From: Cupriavidus oxalaticus
GTDB taxonomy: Bacteria; Pseudomonadota; Gammaproteobacteria; Burkholderiales; Burkholderiaceae
Reading direction: 5' to 3'
Assembly (NCBI RefSeq): GCF_004768545.1
Contig: NZ_CP038635.1
Location: forward strand, 992,001-1,056,000
DNA: 64,000 bases
The position numbers were made by a program, and so were the translations under genes. Below are positions 1-8,116 of the stretch, piece by piece. The notes under the pieces are model-generated. The model worked only from the letters and a program-made list of their open reading frames with translations, was not told the origin of the DNA and did no database searches. Each line of letters opens with the position of its first letter. Positions within the stretch are counted from its first letter, which is position 1.

Positions 1-739
<739 letters not shown>

Positions 740-783
740 TCTGTAGCGCTGCCTGATGGCCCGCGCCGCACGGCGGCGGGCCG

Positions 784-854
784 AAGCCGTTCAGCGTTCC
801 GTGCCTTGCCCTTCTATCATCGGAAGGGGACTGCCGGGACCTGAACGGCTTTTT
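784..854 (+). terminator. Probable intrinsic terminator after ilvC
   Basis: The arms AAGCCGTTCAG (784-794) and CTGAACGGCTT (841-851) are perfectly complementary over 11 bp and are followed by a short T run. The long loop contains a smaller hairpin (CCTTC...GGAAGG). A second GC-only hairpin (GGCCCGC 758-764 / GCGGGCC 776-782) sits just upstream without a T tract. Together these probably end the ilv transcript before psd. Confidence 0.55.
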
Positions 855-1004
855 GTTATCCTTGTCGAACTTTTCGGGCAAGGCGTGCGCCTGATGCTGC
901 TCCGTGGCACGTAACCGACATGAGCCGGCCAGCGCCGCCCCGGCGGATATCGCCGCTGCCGCACCGCCTCGCCCTGATTTTGACTCCACCGAAACACGTA
1001 CTGC

Positions 1005-1655
1005 ATGAACTATCCTCATCCGCTGATCGCCCGTGAAGGCTGGCCGTTCCTGGCCGGCGCCTTTGTCATTTCGCTGCTGGTGCACGCCAGCGCGGGCTTC
1101 TGGTGGGCGCTGCCGCTGTGGATCATCACGGTGTTCGTGCTGCAGTTCTTCCGCGATCCGCCGCGCCCGATCCCGTCGGCGCCCAACGCGGTGCTGGCGC
1201 CGGCCGACGGCCGCATCGTCGTGGTCGAGAAGACCATGGATCCGTACGCCAATCGCGAGGCGCTGAAGATCAGCGTCTTCATGAACGTCTTCAACGTGCA
1301 CTCGAACCGCGTGTCGGTCGACGGCGCGGTCGAGAAGGTCGAATATTTCCCGGGCAAGTTCGTCAACGCCGACCTCGACAAGGCCTCGGTCGAGAACGAG
1401 CGCAATGCGGTGGTCATCCGTCGCGCGACCGATGGCCAGGTGGTCACGCTGGTGCAGGTGGCCGGCCTGGTGGCGCGCCGTATCCTCTGCTACACCAAGG
1501 CCGGCGACAAGCTCGCGCGCGGCCAGCGCTATGGCTTCATCCGCTTCGGCTCGCGCGTGGACGTGTACCTGCCGCTCGACGCGCGTCCGCGCGTGACCAT
1601 TGGCGAGAAGGTGTCGGCGTCGTCGACGATCCTCGCCGAACTCGACGTGAAGTGA
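1005..1655 (+). CDS. psd: Phosphatidylserine decarboxylase proenzyme (short, PSD-A type)
   Basis: This inner-membrane enzyme decarboxylates phosphatidylserine to phosphatidylethanolamine. The 216-residue length and the cleavage motif FGSRVD mark it as the short PSD-A type. Self-cleavage between Gly182 and Ser183 would leave a C-terminal alpha chain whose Ser183 becomes the pyruvoyl cofactor. An N-terminal hydrophobic hairpin (about residues 13-48) anchors it, followed by the [10 protein letters not shown] and ADGRIV segments conserved in the family. It lies 42 bases before pssA, which makes its substrate, so the two are probably co-transcribed. Start ATG 1005 agrees with the conserved N-terminus. 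Confidence 0.96.
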   Translation: MNYPHPLIAREGWPFLAGAFVISLLVHASAGFWWALPLWIITVFVLQFFRDPPRPIPSAPNAVLAPADGRIVVVEKTMDPYANREALKISVFMNVFNVHSNRVSVDGAVEKVEYFPGKFVNADLDKASVENERNAVVIRRATDGQVVTLVQVAGLVARRILCYTKAGDKLARGQRYGFIRFGSRVDVYLPLDARPRVTIGEKVSASSTILAELDVK

Positions 1656-1697
1656 GCGAAGGCCTGACCAGGACGACAGGAACACAGGAGGACTGCG

Positions 1698-2612
1698 ATG
1701 GTTGCCTTCAATCGACGTAACAAACGGGGCAGCAGCGGCAACGTGACGCATCTGCGCCCGTTCCGCCATAACCAGCTGCGCGGTGCCGAGGACTATGACG
1801 ACGATGCCGCGGACGACCACGACATCGCTTATGAGCGCCAGCGGCCGCGCCGCCGCGGCATTTACCTGCTGCCCAATGCGTTCACCACCGCGGCGCTGTT
1901 CGCCGGCTTCTTCGCCATCGTGCAGGCGATGAACATGCGCTTTGACGTGGCCGCCATCGCGATCTTCGCGGCCATGGTGCTCGACGGCATGGACGGGCGC
2001 GTGGCGCGCATCACCAATACGCAGAGCGCGTTCGGCGAGCAGTATGACTCGCTGTCGGACATGACCTCGTTCGGCGTCGCGCCGGCGCTGGTGATGTACG
2101 AATGGATCCTGCATGACCTCGGCAAGTGGGGCTGGATCGCGGCCTTCGTCTACTGCACCTGCGCGGCGCTGCGGCTGGCGCGTTTCAACGCCAATATCGG
2201 CGTGGTCGACAAGCGCTTCTTCCAGGGCCTGCCCAGCCCGGCTGCCGCGGCACTGGTCGCCGGCTTTGTCTGGCTGGTGATCGACAACAAGCTGCCGGTC
2301 AAGGAACTGTGGATGCCGTGGGTGGCGTTCGGCATCACGCTGTACGCTGGGCTGTCGATGGTGTCCAATGCGCCGTTCTACAGCGGCAAGGCGCTGGATG
2401 TCCGCTACCGCGTGCCGTTCGGCATGATGGTGCTGGTCCTGGTGTTGTTCGTGGTGGTGTCGACCGATCCGCCGGTGGCGCTGTTCGGGCTGTTCGTCGC
2501 CTACGCGATCTCGGGTTACGTGCTGTGGGGCTGGCGTGCCCTGCACGGGCAGCCGGGCGGGGTCCGCAAGGCGCGCGAAAGCGGCAATGGCGGAAACGGC
2601 GGCAACGGTTGA
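1698..2612 (+). CDS. pssA: CDP-diacylglycerol--serine O-phosphatidyltransferase
   Basis: This membrane enzyme joins CDP-diacylglycerol and serine to give phosphatidylserine, the substrate of Psd encoded just upstream. The CDP-alcohol phosphotransferase signature DG-x2-AR-x8-G-x3-D-x3-D is visible in DGRVAR...G-EQY-D-SLS-D (about residues 98-120), with the Asp residues that bind Mg2+. Several transmembrane segments follow, ending near GYVLWGW. The N-terminal 55 residues are hydrophilic (KRGSSGNVTHLRPF...RQRPRRRGIYLLPN), and the C-terminus is a Gly/Asn-rich tail. The 304-residue length fits the Bacillus/beta-proteobacterial-type integral membrane PssA rather than the peripheral E. coli enzyme. 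Shine-Dalgarno AGGAGG (1686-1691) supports ATG 1698. Confidence 0.96.
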   Translation: MVAFNRRNKRGSSGNVTHLRPFRHNQLRGAEDYDDDAADDHDIAYERQRPRRRGIYLLPNAFTTAALFAGFFAIVQAMNMRFDVAAIAIFAAMVLDGMDGRVARITNTQSAFGEQYDSLSDMTSFGVAPALVMYEWILHDLGKWGWIAAFVYCTCAALRLARFNANIGVVDKRFFQGLPSPAAAALVAGFVWLVIDNKLPVKELWMPWVAFGITLYAGLSMVSNAPFYSGKALDVRYRVPFGMMVLVLVLFVVVSTDPPVALFGLFVAYAISGYVLWGWRALHGQPGGVRKARESGNGGNGGNG

Positions 2613-2626
2613 TGGTTGTGGGCAGG

Positions 2627-2648
2627 GAAGGGCGCTAAGGCGCCCTTC
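2627..2648 (+). terminator. Hairpin after pssA, weak terminator
   Basis: GAAGGGCGC (2627-2635) and GCGCCCTTC (2640-2648) form a 9-bp perfect stem with a TAAG loop, 15 bases after the pssA stop. No real T tract follows, so it may act as a transcript-end stabiliser or a weak terminator. Confidence 0.45.
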
Positions 2649-2737
2649 GTGCTTTCCCGGTTTCACAATTGTTTTTACGCCGCGGCCGCTGGCCGTGGCA
2701 CTCTGCAGTGTTTTCCACTTACCGTCAGGAGGATGTC

Positions 2738-3241
2738 ATGGGCATGTTCGACTTCATCAAGGAAGCGGGGGAAAAGCTGTTCGGCACCGGCGAGGCCAAG
2801 GCGGCGCAGCAGGCCGCGGCGGCGGATGCGTCGGCCGAGAAGGTCGATGCCGCCAACCGTGCCGCGGGCGATGCGATCGAGGCGTACATCAGGAAGATGG
2901 GGCTCGATGCCACCGGGCTGATGGTGCAGGTGGATGGCTCGCGGGGTCTGGTGACGGTGTTCGGCGTGGCGCCGGACCAGGCCACGCGCGAGAAGATCAT
3001 CCTGTGCGCCGGCAATGTCGAGGGCGTGGACAAGGTCGAGGACAAGATGTCGGTGAACGTCGAGTCGGCAGAGTCGCAATGGCATACCGTGGTCAAGGGC
3101 GACACGCTGTGGGCGATCGCGCAGGCCGCTTATGGCAACGGTGCCGAGTACAACAAGATCTTCGAGGCCAACAAGCCGATGCTGTCGCATCCGGACAAGA
3201 TTTACCCCGGCCAGAAGCTGCGCATCCCGCCCAAGGGTTGA
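2738..3241 (+). CDS. BON-LysM domain protein, Kbp/YgaU-like
   Basis: A 167-residue protein with an N-terminal helical stretch, a BON domain (about residues 40-105, GLMVQVDGSRGLVTVFG...GVDKVEDKM) and a C-terminal LysM domain (about 115-165, WHTVVKGDTLWAIAQAAYG...KIYPGQKLRIPP). This is the domain order of E. coli YgaU/Kbp, a small potassium-binding protein. No signal peptide is visible, so a cytoplasmic role is more likely than cell-wall binding. AGGAGG (2727-2732) sits 5 bases before ATG 2738; the open frame extends upstream, but that extension has no ribosome binding site. Function beyond the domain call is inference. Confidence 0.88.
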   Translation: MGMFDFIKEAGEKLFGTGEAKAAQQAAAADASAEKVDAANRAAGDAIEAYIRKMGLDATGLMVQVDGSRGLVTVFGVAPDQATREKIILCAGNVEGVDKVEDKMSVNVESAESQWHTVVKGDTLWAIAQAAYGNGAEYNKIFEANKPMLSHPDKIYPGQKLRIPPKG

Positions 3242-3287
3242 GGCGAGGCGCGCACAGATCCGCGGGCGCGTGCGGCAAAACCCTGTA

Positions 3288-3316
3288 TTGCACGGGCGCG
3301 CCAAACCGGCTATAGT
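3288..3316 (+). promoter_or_regulatory. Sigma-70 promoter of the leuA leader
   Basis: TTGCAC (3288-3293), a 17-base spacer and TATAGT (3311-3316) make a near-consensus promoter. The expected start of transcription is at 3323-3324, which is the A of, or the base before, the ATG of the leucine leader peptide. The message would therefore begin at or next to the start codon. Confidence 0.75.
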
Positions 3317-3323
3317 CGCTCCC

Positions 3324-3404
3324 ATGATTTCGCGCCAAGTCCTACTCGCCCGCACCACCCTAGGTGGCCTACTAGGCCATCAGGTCGGGACGCGCGCGCG
3401 CTGA
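3324..3404 (+). CDS. Leucine leader peptide of leuA attenuator
   Basis: A 26-residue open frame, MISRQVLLARTTLGGLLGHQ followed by VGTRAR. Five of its residues are leucine, and four of those five use CTA (the fifth is CTC). CTA is almost unused in neighbouring genes, so stalling when Leu-tRNA is short is expected. It lies between a strong promoter and an intrinsic terminator upstream of leuA, the layout of a transcription attenuator. No Shine-Dalgarno can fit because the predicted transcript starts at or beside the ATG. Overlapping alternative hairpins can be drawn across the leucine codons (TGGCC 3365-3369 with GGCCA 3375-3379) and around the stop codon (CGCGCT 3397-3402 with AGCGCG 3421-3426). 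Confidence 0.75.
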   Translation: MISRQVLLARTTLGGLLGHQVGTRAR

Positions 3405-3444
3405 GGACAACGCTACCCTTAGCGCGGAATCCGTAAGGAACACC

Positions 3445-3481
3445 AACGCCCCGGCCTGCTCGTGCACGCCGGGGCGTTTTG
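3445..3481 (+). terminator. Attenuator terminator before leuA
   Basis: AACGCCCCGGC (3445-3455) and GCCGGGGCGTT (3468-3478) form an 11-bp perfect stem with a 12-base loop, followed by TTTTG. It lies 94 bases before the leuA start and 40 bases after the leader-peptide stop. With the leader peptide it forms a complete leucine attenuator: rapid translation should permit the terminator, while stalling should favour an upstream alternative fold. Confidence 0.8.
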
Positions 3482-3574
3482 CATTCCACAGCCGTGGAGC
3501 GCGGAACAGGCGGTAAGCCCCGGACACGGCAGGCCGGGGACGGCACACCAGAAGCTACTCAGGAGCTCCACAAA

Positions 3575-5116
3575 ATGTCTGACAAACTCATCATTTTCGA
3601 CACCACCTTGCGTGACGGCGAGCAGTCGCCCGGCGCTTCCATGACCCGCGAGGAAAAGATCCGCATCGCGCGCCAGCTGGAACGCCTGAAGGTCGATGTG
3701 ATCGAGGCCGGCTTTGCGGCCAGCTCGAACGGCGACTTCGAAGCCATCCGCTCGATCGCCCAGGTGGTGAAGGATTCGACCATCTGCTCGCTGGCCCGCG
3801 CCAACGACAAGGACATCGCCCGCGCGGCCGAAGCGCTCAAGCCCGCCAACTCGTTCCGCATCCACACCTTTATCGCCACGTCCGCGCTGCACATGGAGAA
3901 GAAGCTGCGCATGACGCCGGACCAGGTGTACGAGCAGGCTCGCCTGGCAGTGCGCTTTGCGCGCCAGTTCACCGACGATATCGAGTTCTCGCCGGAAGAC
4001 GGCAGCCGCTCGGACATGGACTTCCTGTGCCGCGTGCTCGAAGGCGTGATCGCCGAGGGCGCGACCACCATCAACCTGCCGGACACCGTGGGTTATGCCG
4101 TGCCGGAGGGCTACGCGGCGCTGATCCGCTCGGTGCGCGAGCGCATCCCGAATTCGGACAAGGCGATCTGGTCGGTGCACTGCCATAACGATCTTGGCAT
4201 GGCAGTGGCCAACTCGCTCGCCGCGGTCAAGCTGGGCGGTGCGCGCCAGGTCGAGTGCACCATCAACGGCCTGGGCGAGCGCGCCGGCAACACCAGCCTG
4301 GAAGAGGTGGTGATGGCGGTGAAGACCCGCCGCGACTACTTCGACCTGGACGTCGGCGTGGACACCACGCAGATCGTGCCGGCCTCCAAGCTGGTATCGC
4401 AGATCACCGGTTTCGTGGTGCAGCCGAACAAGGCCGTCGTCGGCGCCAACGCCTTCGCGCACGCCTCGGGCATCCACCAGGATGGCGTGCTCAAGGCGCG
4501 CGACACCTACGAGATCATGCGCGCGGAGGACGTGGGCTGGACCGCCAACAAGATCGTGCTGGGCAAGCTGTCGGGCCGCAATGCCTTCAAGCAGCGTCTG
4601 CAGGAACTCGGCATCGAGCTCGACAGCGAGAGCGAAGTCAATGCTGCCTTCACCCGCTTCAAGGAGCTGGCCGACCAGAAGGCCGAGATCTTCGATGAAG
4701 ACATCATGGCCATCGTCTCTAACGAGGCCCAGCATGACGCGAACGAGCACTTCCGCTTCATCTCGCTGTCGCAGCGTTCCGAGACCGGTGAGCGCCCGCA
4801 TGCACGCGTGGTGTTCAGCATGGACGGCCAGGAGCAGAGCGGCGAAGGCGAGGGCAACGGCCCGGTCGACGCCACGCTGCATGCGATCGAGTCGCGCGTG
4901 GCCAGCGGTGCCGAGATGGTGCTGTATTCGGTGAATGCGATCACCGGCGGCACCGAGGCCCAGGGCGAAGTGACCGTGCGCCTGTCCAAGGCCGGCCGCA
5001 TCGTCAACGGCGTGGGGACCGACCCGGATATCGTCGCCGCCTCGGCCAAGGCCTACCTGGCCGCGTTGAACAAGCTGCACGACAAGGCCGTGCAGAAGAT
5101 CAATCCGCAGATCTGA
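3575..5116 (+). CDS. leuA: 2-isopropylmalate synthase
   Basis: This enzyme condenses 2-ketoisovalerate with acetyl-CoA, the committed step of leucine synthesis. The 513-residue protein begins with the HMGL-like TIM barrel ([14 protein letters not shown], metal-binding [13 protein letters not shown] and the [16 protein letters not shown] motif) and ends with the LeuA regulatory domain (about 370-505) through which leucine feedback acts. Start ATG 3575 has AGGAG (3561-3565) at 9-base spacing; the open frame reaches further upstream, but there it overlaps the attenuator. Leucine control at the transcript level is expected from the leader at 3324-3481. It stands alone, with its own terminator downstream. 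Confidence 0.97.
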   Translation: MSDKLIIFDTTLRDGEQSPGASMTREEKIRIARQLERLKVDVIEAGFAASSNGDFEAIRSIAQVVKDSTICSLARANDKDIARAAEALKPANSFRIHTFIATSALHMEKKLRMTPDQVYEQARLAVRFARQFTDDIEFSPEDGSRSDMDFLCRVLEGVIAEGATTINLPDTVGYAVPEGYAALIRSVRERIPNSDKAIWSVHCHNDLGMAVANSLAAVKLGGARQVECTINGLGERAGNTSLEEVVMAVKTRRDYFDLDVGVDTTQIVPASKLVSQITGFVVQPNKAVVGANAFAHASGIHQDGVLKARDTYEIMRAEDVGWTANKIVLGKLSGRNAFKQRLQELGIELDSESEVNAAFTRFKELADQKAEIFDEDIMAIVSNEAQHDANEHFRFISLSQRSETGERPHARVVFSMDGQEQSGEGEGNGPVDATLHAIESRVASGAEMVLYSVNAITGGTEAQGEVTVRLSKAGRIVNGVGTDPDIVAASAKAYLAALNKLHDKAVQKINPQI

Positions 5117-5170
5117 CCAAGGCTTCTGCGTAAGACGGCGGACGGCTTACCCGGCCTGAGCGTACGGACC

Positions 5171-5208
5171 AAGCCCGCCATTCCCGACCCGGGGATGGCG
5201 GGCTTTTT
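5171..5208 (+). terminator. Intrinsic terminator of leuA
   Basis: AAGCCCGCCAT (5171-5181) pairs perfectly with ATGGCGGGCTT (5195-5205), followed by a T run ending at 5208. It lies 55 bases after the leuA stop and also separates leuA from the convergent gene at 5230. Confidence 0.85.
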
Positions 5209-5229
5209 CATGTGCGCCTGCCATCGCCC

Positions 5230-5763
5230 CTACCATCGGCGGAATCTTTCATCGGGGTCGTAGAGCGGGTCGGGCGTGATCTGGGTCCGGCGCAGGACGC
5301 CGGCATCGTCGAAATAGAAGTGGAACAGCGATGGCCATACGTCTTCATGGCGGAAGCGGTAGGACCAGACTTCATTGCGCATCCGCGGAAAATATTCGAC
5401 CGGCAGGCGCGTCACGCCGAAATGCTCCGCCACATCCTCCCGGGTCCAGGTGCCGACCTGCGCCTTGTACAGCTCCGGCGTCGACAGCATATTGCGGAAG
5501 CTGGTGAGGTTGCCGTTGCGGTCGAACTCGGCGCCATAGGCGTACTGGCCCAGCGGCTGCTTGGAGTAGATCCAGCGCGAGGTCCCGTCGGGCAGGTTGT
5601 AGATATCGGTGGGCGGCCCGAACATGGCCTGGACCGCCGCCTTGGGCTGGCCGACAAGCTTGGTGCCTTCCTGGACCGGCATCAGCGTGGAGCAGGCGCA
5701 GAGCAGGGCGGCAGCAAGCGCCAGTAAGAACCGGCGGGCGCCGCCGGCGATTGCAGGGTTCAT
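5230..5763 (-). CDS. Small outer-membrane lipoprotein, BamE/OmlA-like fold likely
   Basis: A 177-residue putative lipoprotein. The N-terminus carries a basic start (GGARR), a hydrophobic segment (FLLALAAALL) and a Cys at residue 24 in LCACS, a plausible lipobox. The body holds the pattern GQPKAAVQAMFGPPTDIYNLPDGTSRW, which resembles the G-x6-V-x3-FG-P repeat of SmpA/OmlA/BamE-type proteins, and a weaker second copy around TREDVAEHFGVTRLP. The specific function is unknown to me. It is transcribed convergently with leuA and divergently from the binding protein at 5963. The start M(NPAIAGG) at 5763 was chosen because it alone gives a signal peptide; the open frame continues upstream without one. 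Confidence 0.8.
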   Translation of the reverse strand: MNPAIAGGARRFLLALAAALLCACSTLMPVQEGTKLVGQPKAAVQAMFGPPTDIYNLPDGTSRWIYSKQPLGQYAYGAEFDRNGNLTSFRNMLSTPELYKAQVGTWTREDVAEHFGVTRLPVEYFPRMRNEVWSYRFRHEDVWPSLFHFYFDDAGVLRRTQITPDPLYDPDERFRRW

Positions 5764-5962
5764 GACGGCCTCGGTCAATGCCTGGGTGATATCGAAAGTG
5801 TAGTTCTCCGCCTGCCTTGTGTGGTCCTGGCGCTGCTTTCCTCCGCTACTTCGCCGAATACGACGGCATTCGACGCGAATCGCGGCAGATGCAGTGGAGG
5901 CGGCCGTGATTTGCGCACTACCGGCGTGCTGCCGTACCATCCACCGCTTTCCGGGAGAGACT

Positions 5963-7231
5963 ATGCAGGGTGTGGCGCGGTTGCGAGGTTGGCTGGGTGG
6001 CTTGTTGTTGGCAGTGGCGGCGGTTGTGCCGGCAGGCGCGTCCGCGCAGGAGCCGATCCGGCTGGGGATGATCGACGGCCTTTCCGGCCCGTTCGCCAAC
6101 GCGGGCGAGGCGGTGGCGCGCAACCTGCGCCTGGCGATCGAGCGCGTCAATGCCCGCGGCGGCGTCAAGACCGCCGAGGGCGCGCGGCTCTTCGAGCTGG
6201 TGACATTCGACAGCAAGGGCAATGTCGACGAAAGCCTGATCCAGTTGCGCGCGCTGACCGACCGGCGCATTCCCTTCGTCCTGCAGGGCAACAGCTCGGC
6301 CGTGGCGGGCGCACTGGTTTCTGCCATCAACCGCCACAATGCGCGCCAGCCCGATGCGCGCGTGCTGTTCCTGAACTATTCGGCGGTCGATCCCAGCCTG
6401 ACCAACGAGAACTGCAGCTTCTGGCATTTCCGTTTCGACGCCAGCGCCGACATGCGCATGCAGGCGCTGACCGAGGTGATCCGGCAGGACCAGTCCGTGC
6501 GCAAGGTCTACCTGATCGACCAGGACTACAGCTTCGGCCACCAGGTGGCGCGTTCGGCGCGCGAGATGCTGGCCGCGCGCCGACCGGACATCCAGATCGT
6601 CGGCGACGAATTCCATCCGATCGGCAAGATCAAGGATTTTGCCCCCTATATCGCCAAGATCAAGGCAAGCGGCGCGGACGCGGTCATCACCGGCAACTGG
6701 GGCAATGACCTGACCCTGATGGTCAAGGCCGCGCGCGAGGGCGGGCTGCAGGCCAAGTTCTACACCTTCTACGGCAACGGCCTGGGGGCGCCCGCGGCAA
6801 TGGGCGATGCCGGCGTCGGCCGCGTGCTGGCCGTGGCCGAATGGCACCCGAACGTGGGTGGCGCTGCCTCGGATGCGTTTTACCAGCAGTTCCGCGCGCG
6901 TTACCCCGAGCCGAAGGACGATTACGTGCATCTGCGCATGCAGATGATGGTGGAAATGCTGGCGCGCGCCATCGAGAAAGCGGGCACCACCGATGCGGTC
7001 AAGGTGGCGCGGGCGCTGGAGAACATGCGCTACGTCAACGATTTCCATGAGGCCACCGTCCGCGCGGAGGACCACCAGGTACTGCAGCCGCTCTATGTGT
7101 CCGTGATGGACAAGCAGGGCGGTGCGGTGCGTTTCGATAACGAGGGCTCGGGCTACGGCTTCCGCACCGTGCGCAAGCTGAAGGCGGCGCAGACCACGCT
7201 GCCGACCACGTGCCGGATGGAGCGCCCTTGA
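5963..7231 (+). CDS. Branched-chain amino-acid-type ABC transporter periplasmic binding protein
   Basis: A 422-residue periplasmic type 1 binding-fold protein (Peripla_BP_6/LivJ-like). The signal peptide runs to about residue 28 (LLLAVAAVVPAGASAQ), then the mature protein starts EPIRLGMIDGLSGPFANAGE, the usual first strand and ligand loop of this family. Later landmarks are NYSAVDPSLTNENCSFWHFR, YLIDQDYSFGHQVARSAREM and ADAVITGNWGNDLTLM. The permease and ATPase partners are not adjacent, so it is an orphan receptor here and its ligand cannot be read from context. GGGAGAGA precedes ATG 5963. The open frame extends 48 codons upstream, but that part lacks a signal peptide. Confidence 0.85.
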   Translation: MQGVARLRGWLGGLLLAVAAVVPAGASAQEPIRLGMIDGLSGPFANAGEAVARNLRLAIERVNARGGVKTAEGARLFELVTFDSKGNVDESLIQLRALTDRRIPFVLQGNSSAVAGALVSAINRHNARQPDARVLFLNYSAVDPSLTNENCSFWHFRFDASADMRMQALTEVIRQDQSVRKVYLIDQDYSFGHQVARSAREMLAARRPDIQIVGDEFHPIGKIKDFAPYIAKIKASGADAVITGNWGNDLTLMVKAAREGGLQAKFYTFYGNGLGAPAAMGDAGVGRVLAVAEWHPNVGGAASDAFYQQFRARYPEPKDDYVHLRMQMMVEMLARAIEKAGTTDAVKVARALENMRYVNDFHEATVRAEDHQVLQPLYVSVMDKQGGAVRFDNEGSGYGFRTVRKLKAAQTTLPTTCRMERP

Positions 7232-7279
7232 GCCCCGGCAGGCTCCGCGGTTGCGATTCTCCTCGCGCGCATTTTCGGC

Positions 7280-7285
7280 TATAAT
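7280..7285 (+). promoter_or_regulatory. -10 element upstream of rpsO
   Basis: A consensus TATAAT lies 105 bases before the rpsO start. No good -35 is found at 16-18 bases; TTGCGA at 7251-7256 is too far away. The predicted 5' UTR of about 100 bases contains GC-rich hairpins such as ATGCG-G-CGCAT, a possible target for S15 autoregulation, which is inference. Confidence 0.5.
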
Positions 7286-7390
7286 GCGCGGCTGTCGTCG
7301 ACTGGCCCCTGGCCGGATGGCGGCAAATCCGTGACACGACGCATGCGGCGCATCCCGCGCTGTGGCGGTCGCAAGTGAAAGGAAATCATC

Positions 7391-7660
7391 ATGGCAGTCG
7401 CCGATATCAACAAGTCCGAAGTCATCAAGCAGTTCGCCCGTGGCGCCAACGACACCGGCAGCCCCGAAGTGCAAGTGGCCCTGCTGACCACCCGCATCAA
7501 CGAACTGACCCCGCACTTCAAGGCCAACATGAAGGATCACCACAGCCGCCGCGGCCTGCTGCGCATGGTGAGCCGCCGCCGCCGCCTGCTGGACTACCTC
7601 AAGTCCAACGACGCCGACCGCTACCGCGCCCTGATCGAAAAGCTGGGCCTGCGCAAGTAA
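7391..7660 (+). CDS. rpsO: 30S ribosomal protein S15
   Basis: An 89-residue primary 16S rRNA-binding protein of the small subunit. The full-length sequence shows the family core: [41 protein letters not shown] and the basic [10 protein letters not shown] near the end. AAAGGAAA precedes the ATG by about 7 bases. The rpsO-pnp order is conserved across many proteobacteria, and in E. coli S15 represses its own mRNA. A terminator-like hairpin follows at 7730-7763. Confidence 0.98.
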   Translation: MAVADINKSEVIKQFARGANDTGSPEVQVALLTTRINELTPHFKANMKDHHSRRGLLRMVSRRRRLLDYLKSNDADRYRALIEKLGLRK

Positions 7661-7729
7661 GCTTGCGCAAGAGGTTGCGTACGATGGCAGCGCGATTCCT
7701 GGGTTTGCACGGTTTCGCGTGAGGCCTGG

Positions 7730-7763
7730 ATGCCTGCTTCAGCATTGCTGGGGCAGGCATTTT
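7730..7763 (+). terminator. Probable rpsO terminator
   Basis: ATGCCTGC (7730-7737) pairs with GCAGGCAT (7753-7760), followed by TTTT, 70 bases after the rpsO stop. It is moderately strong, so read-through into pnp is possible. Confidence 0.6.
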
Positions 7764-7944
7764 GCTTTTCTGGCCGGGCGATTCCGCGCCGGCCGGGAAT
7801 GCTGCAGGTGGTTGGAGTGATTTTCGCTTCACTGCTTCCGGCGAGGATTTCGATTCGCCGGACCCCGTTGCGGCAAGGCGCGCAACGGAGTAAGTTGTTC
7901 TTTTTTCTGGTTTTAGTATCCGGACCGGCCAAGGAAACGGGGCT

Positions 7945-7996
7945 TTGTGTCATTCCAGCGCGGCATCGGCAACAGTGCCGCGCTGGAATGGCATAG
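7945..7996 (+). promoter_or_regulatory. Long stem-loop in the pnp leader, RNase III-type site candidate
   Basis: CATTCCAGCGCGGCA (7951-7965) pairs perfectly over 15 bp with TGCCGCGCTGGAATG (7976-7990) across a 10-base loop. The stem can be lengthened to about 21 bp with G-U pairs out to 7945/7996. It lies 121 bases before the pnp start. E. coli pnp mRNA has a comparable leader duplex that RNase III cuts, letting PNPase destroy its own message; by position and shape this may be the counterpart. Confidence 0.6.
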
Positions 7997-8116
7997 CACT
8001 TCCCTGCGACTGCAGCTGTCTCCGGCAGTTAGCCTGCGGCTGAGAACGCAGGCGTGGCACGCTGCGCAACGATCGCAAGCAGTGATCGCGGCGTGCACGC
8101 AAGACAAGGAATGCAC

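Larger units (their letters stand above)
7661..8116 (+). other. rpsO-pnp intergenic region
   Basis: 456 bases with no convincing gene; short open frames here lack ribosome binding sites and recognisable products. It holds the probable rpsO terminator (7730-7763), T-rich sequence around 7895-7919 that may include the pnp promoter (no good match could be fixed), and a long hairpin at 7945-7996 in the probable pnp 5' UTR. Confidence 0.6.

Noticed and set aside
7251..7285. TTGCGA (7251) with TATAAT (7280) as a standard rpsO promoter
   Set aside because: The spacing is 23 bases, too long for sigma-70; only the -10 was kept as a partial signal.
7730..7996. Small ORF 7730-7996 after rpsO
   Set aside because: It spans the rpsO terminator and the pnp leader hairpin, and no ribosome binding site or conserved product is visible.
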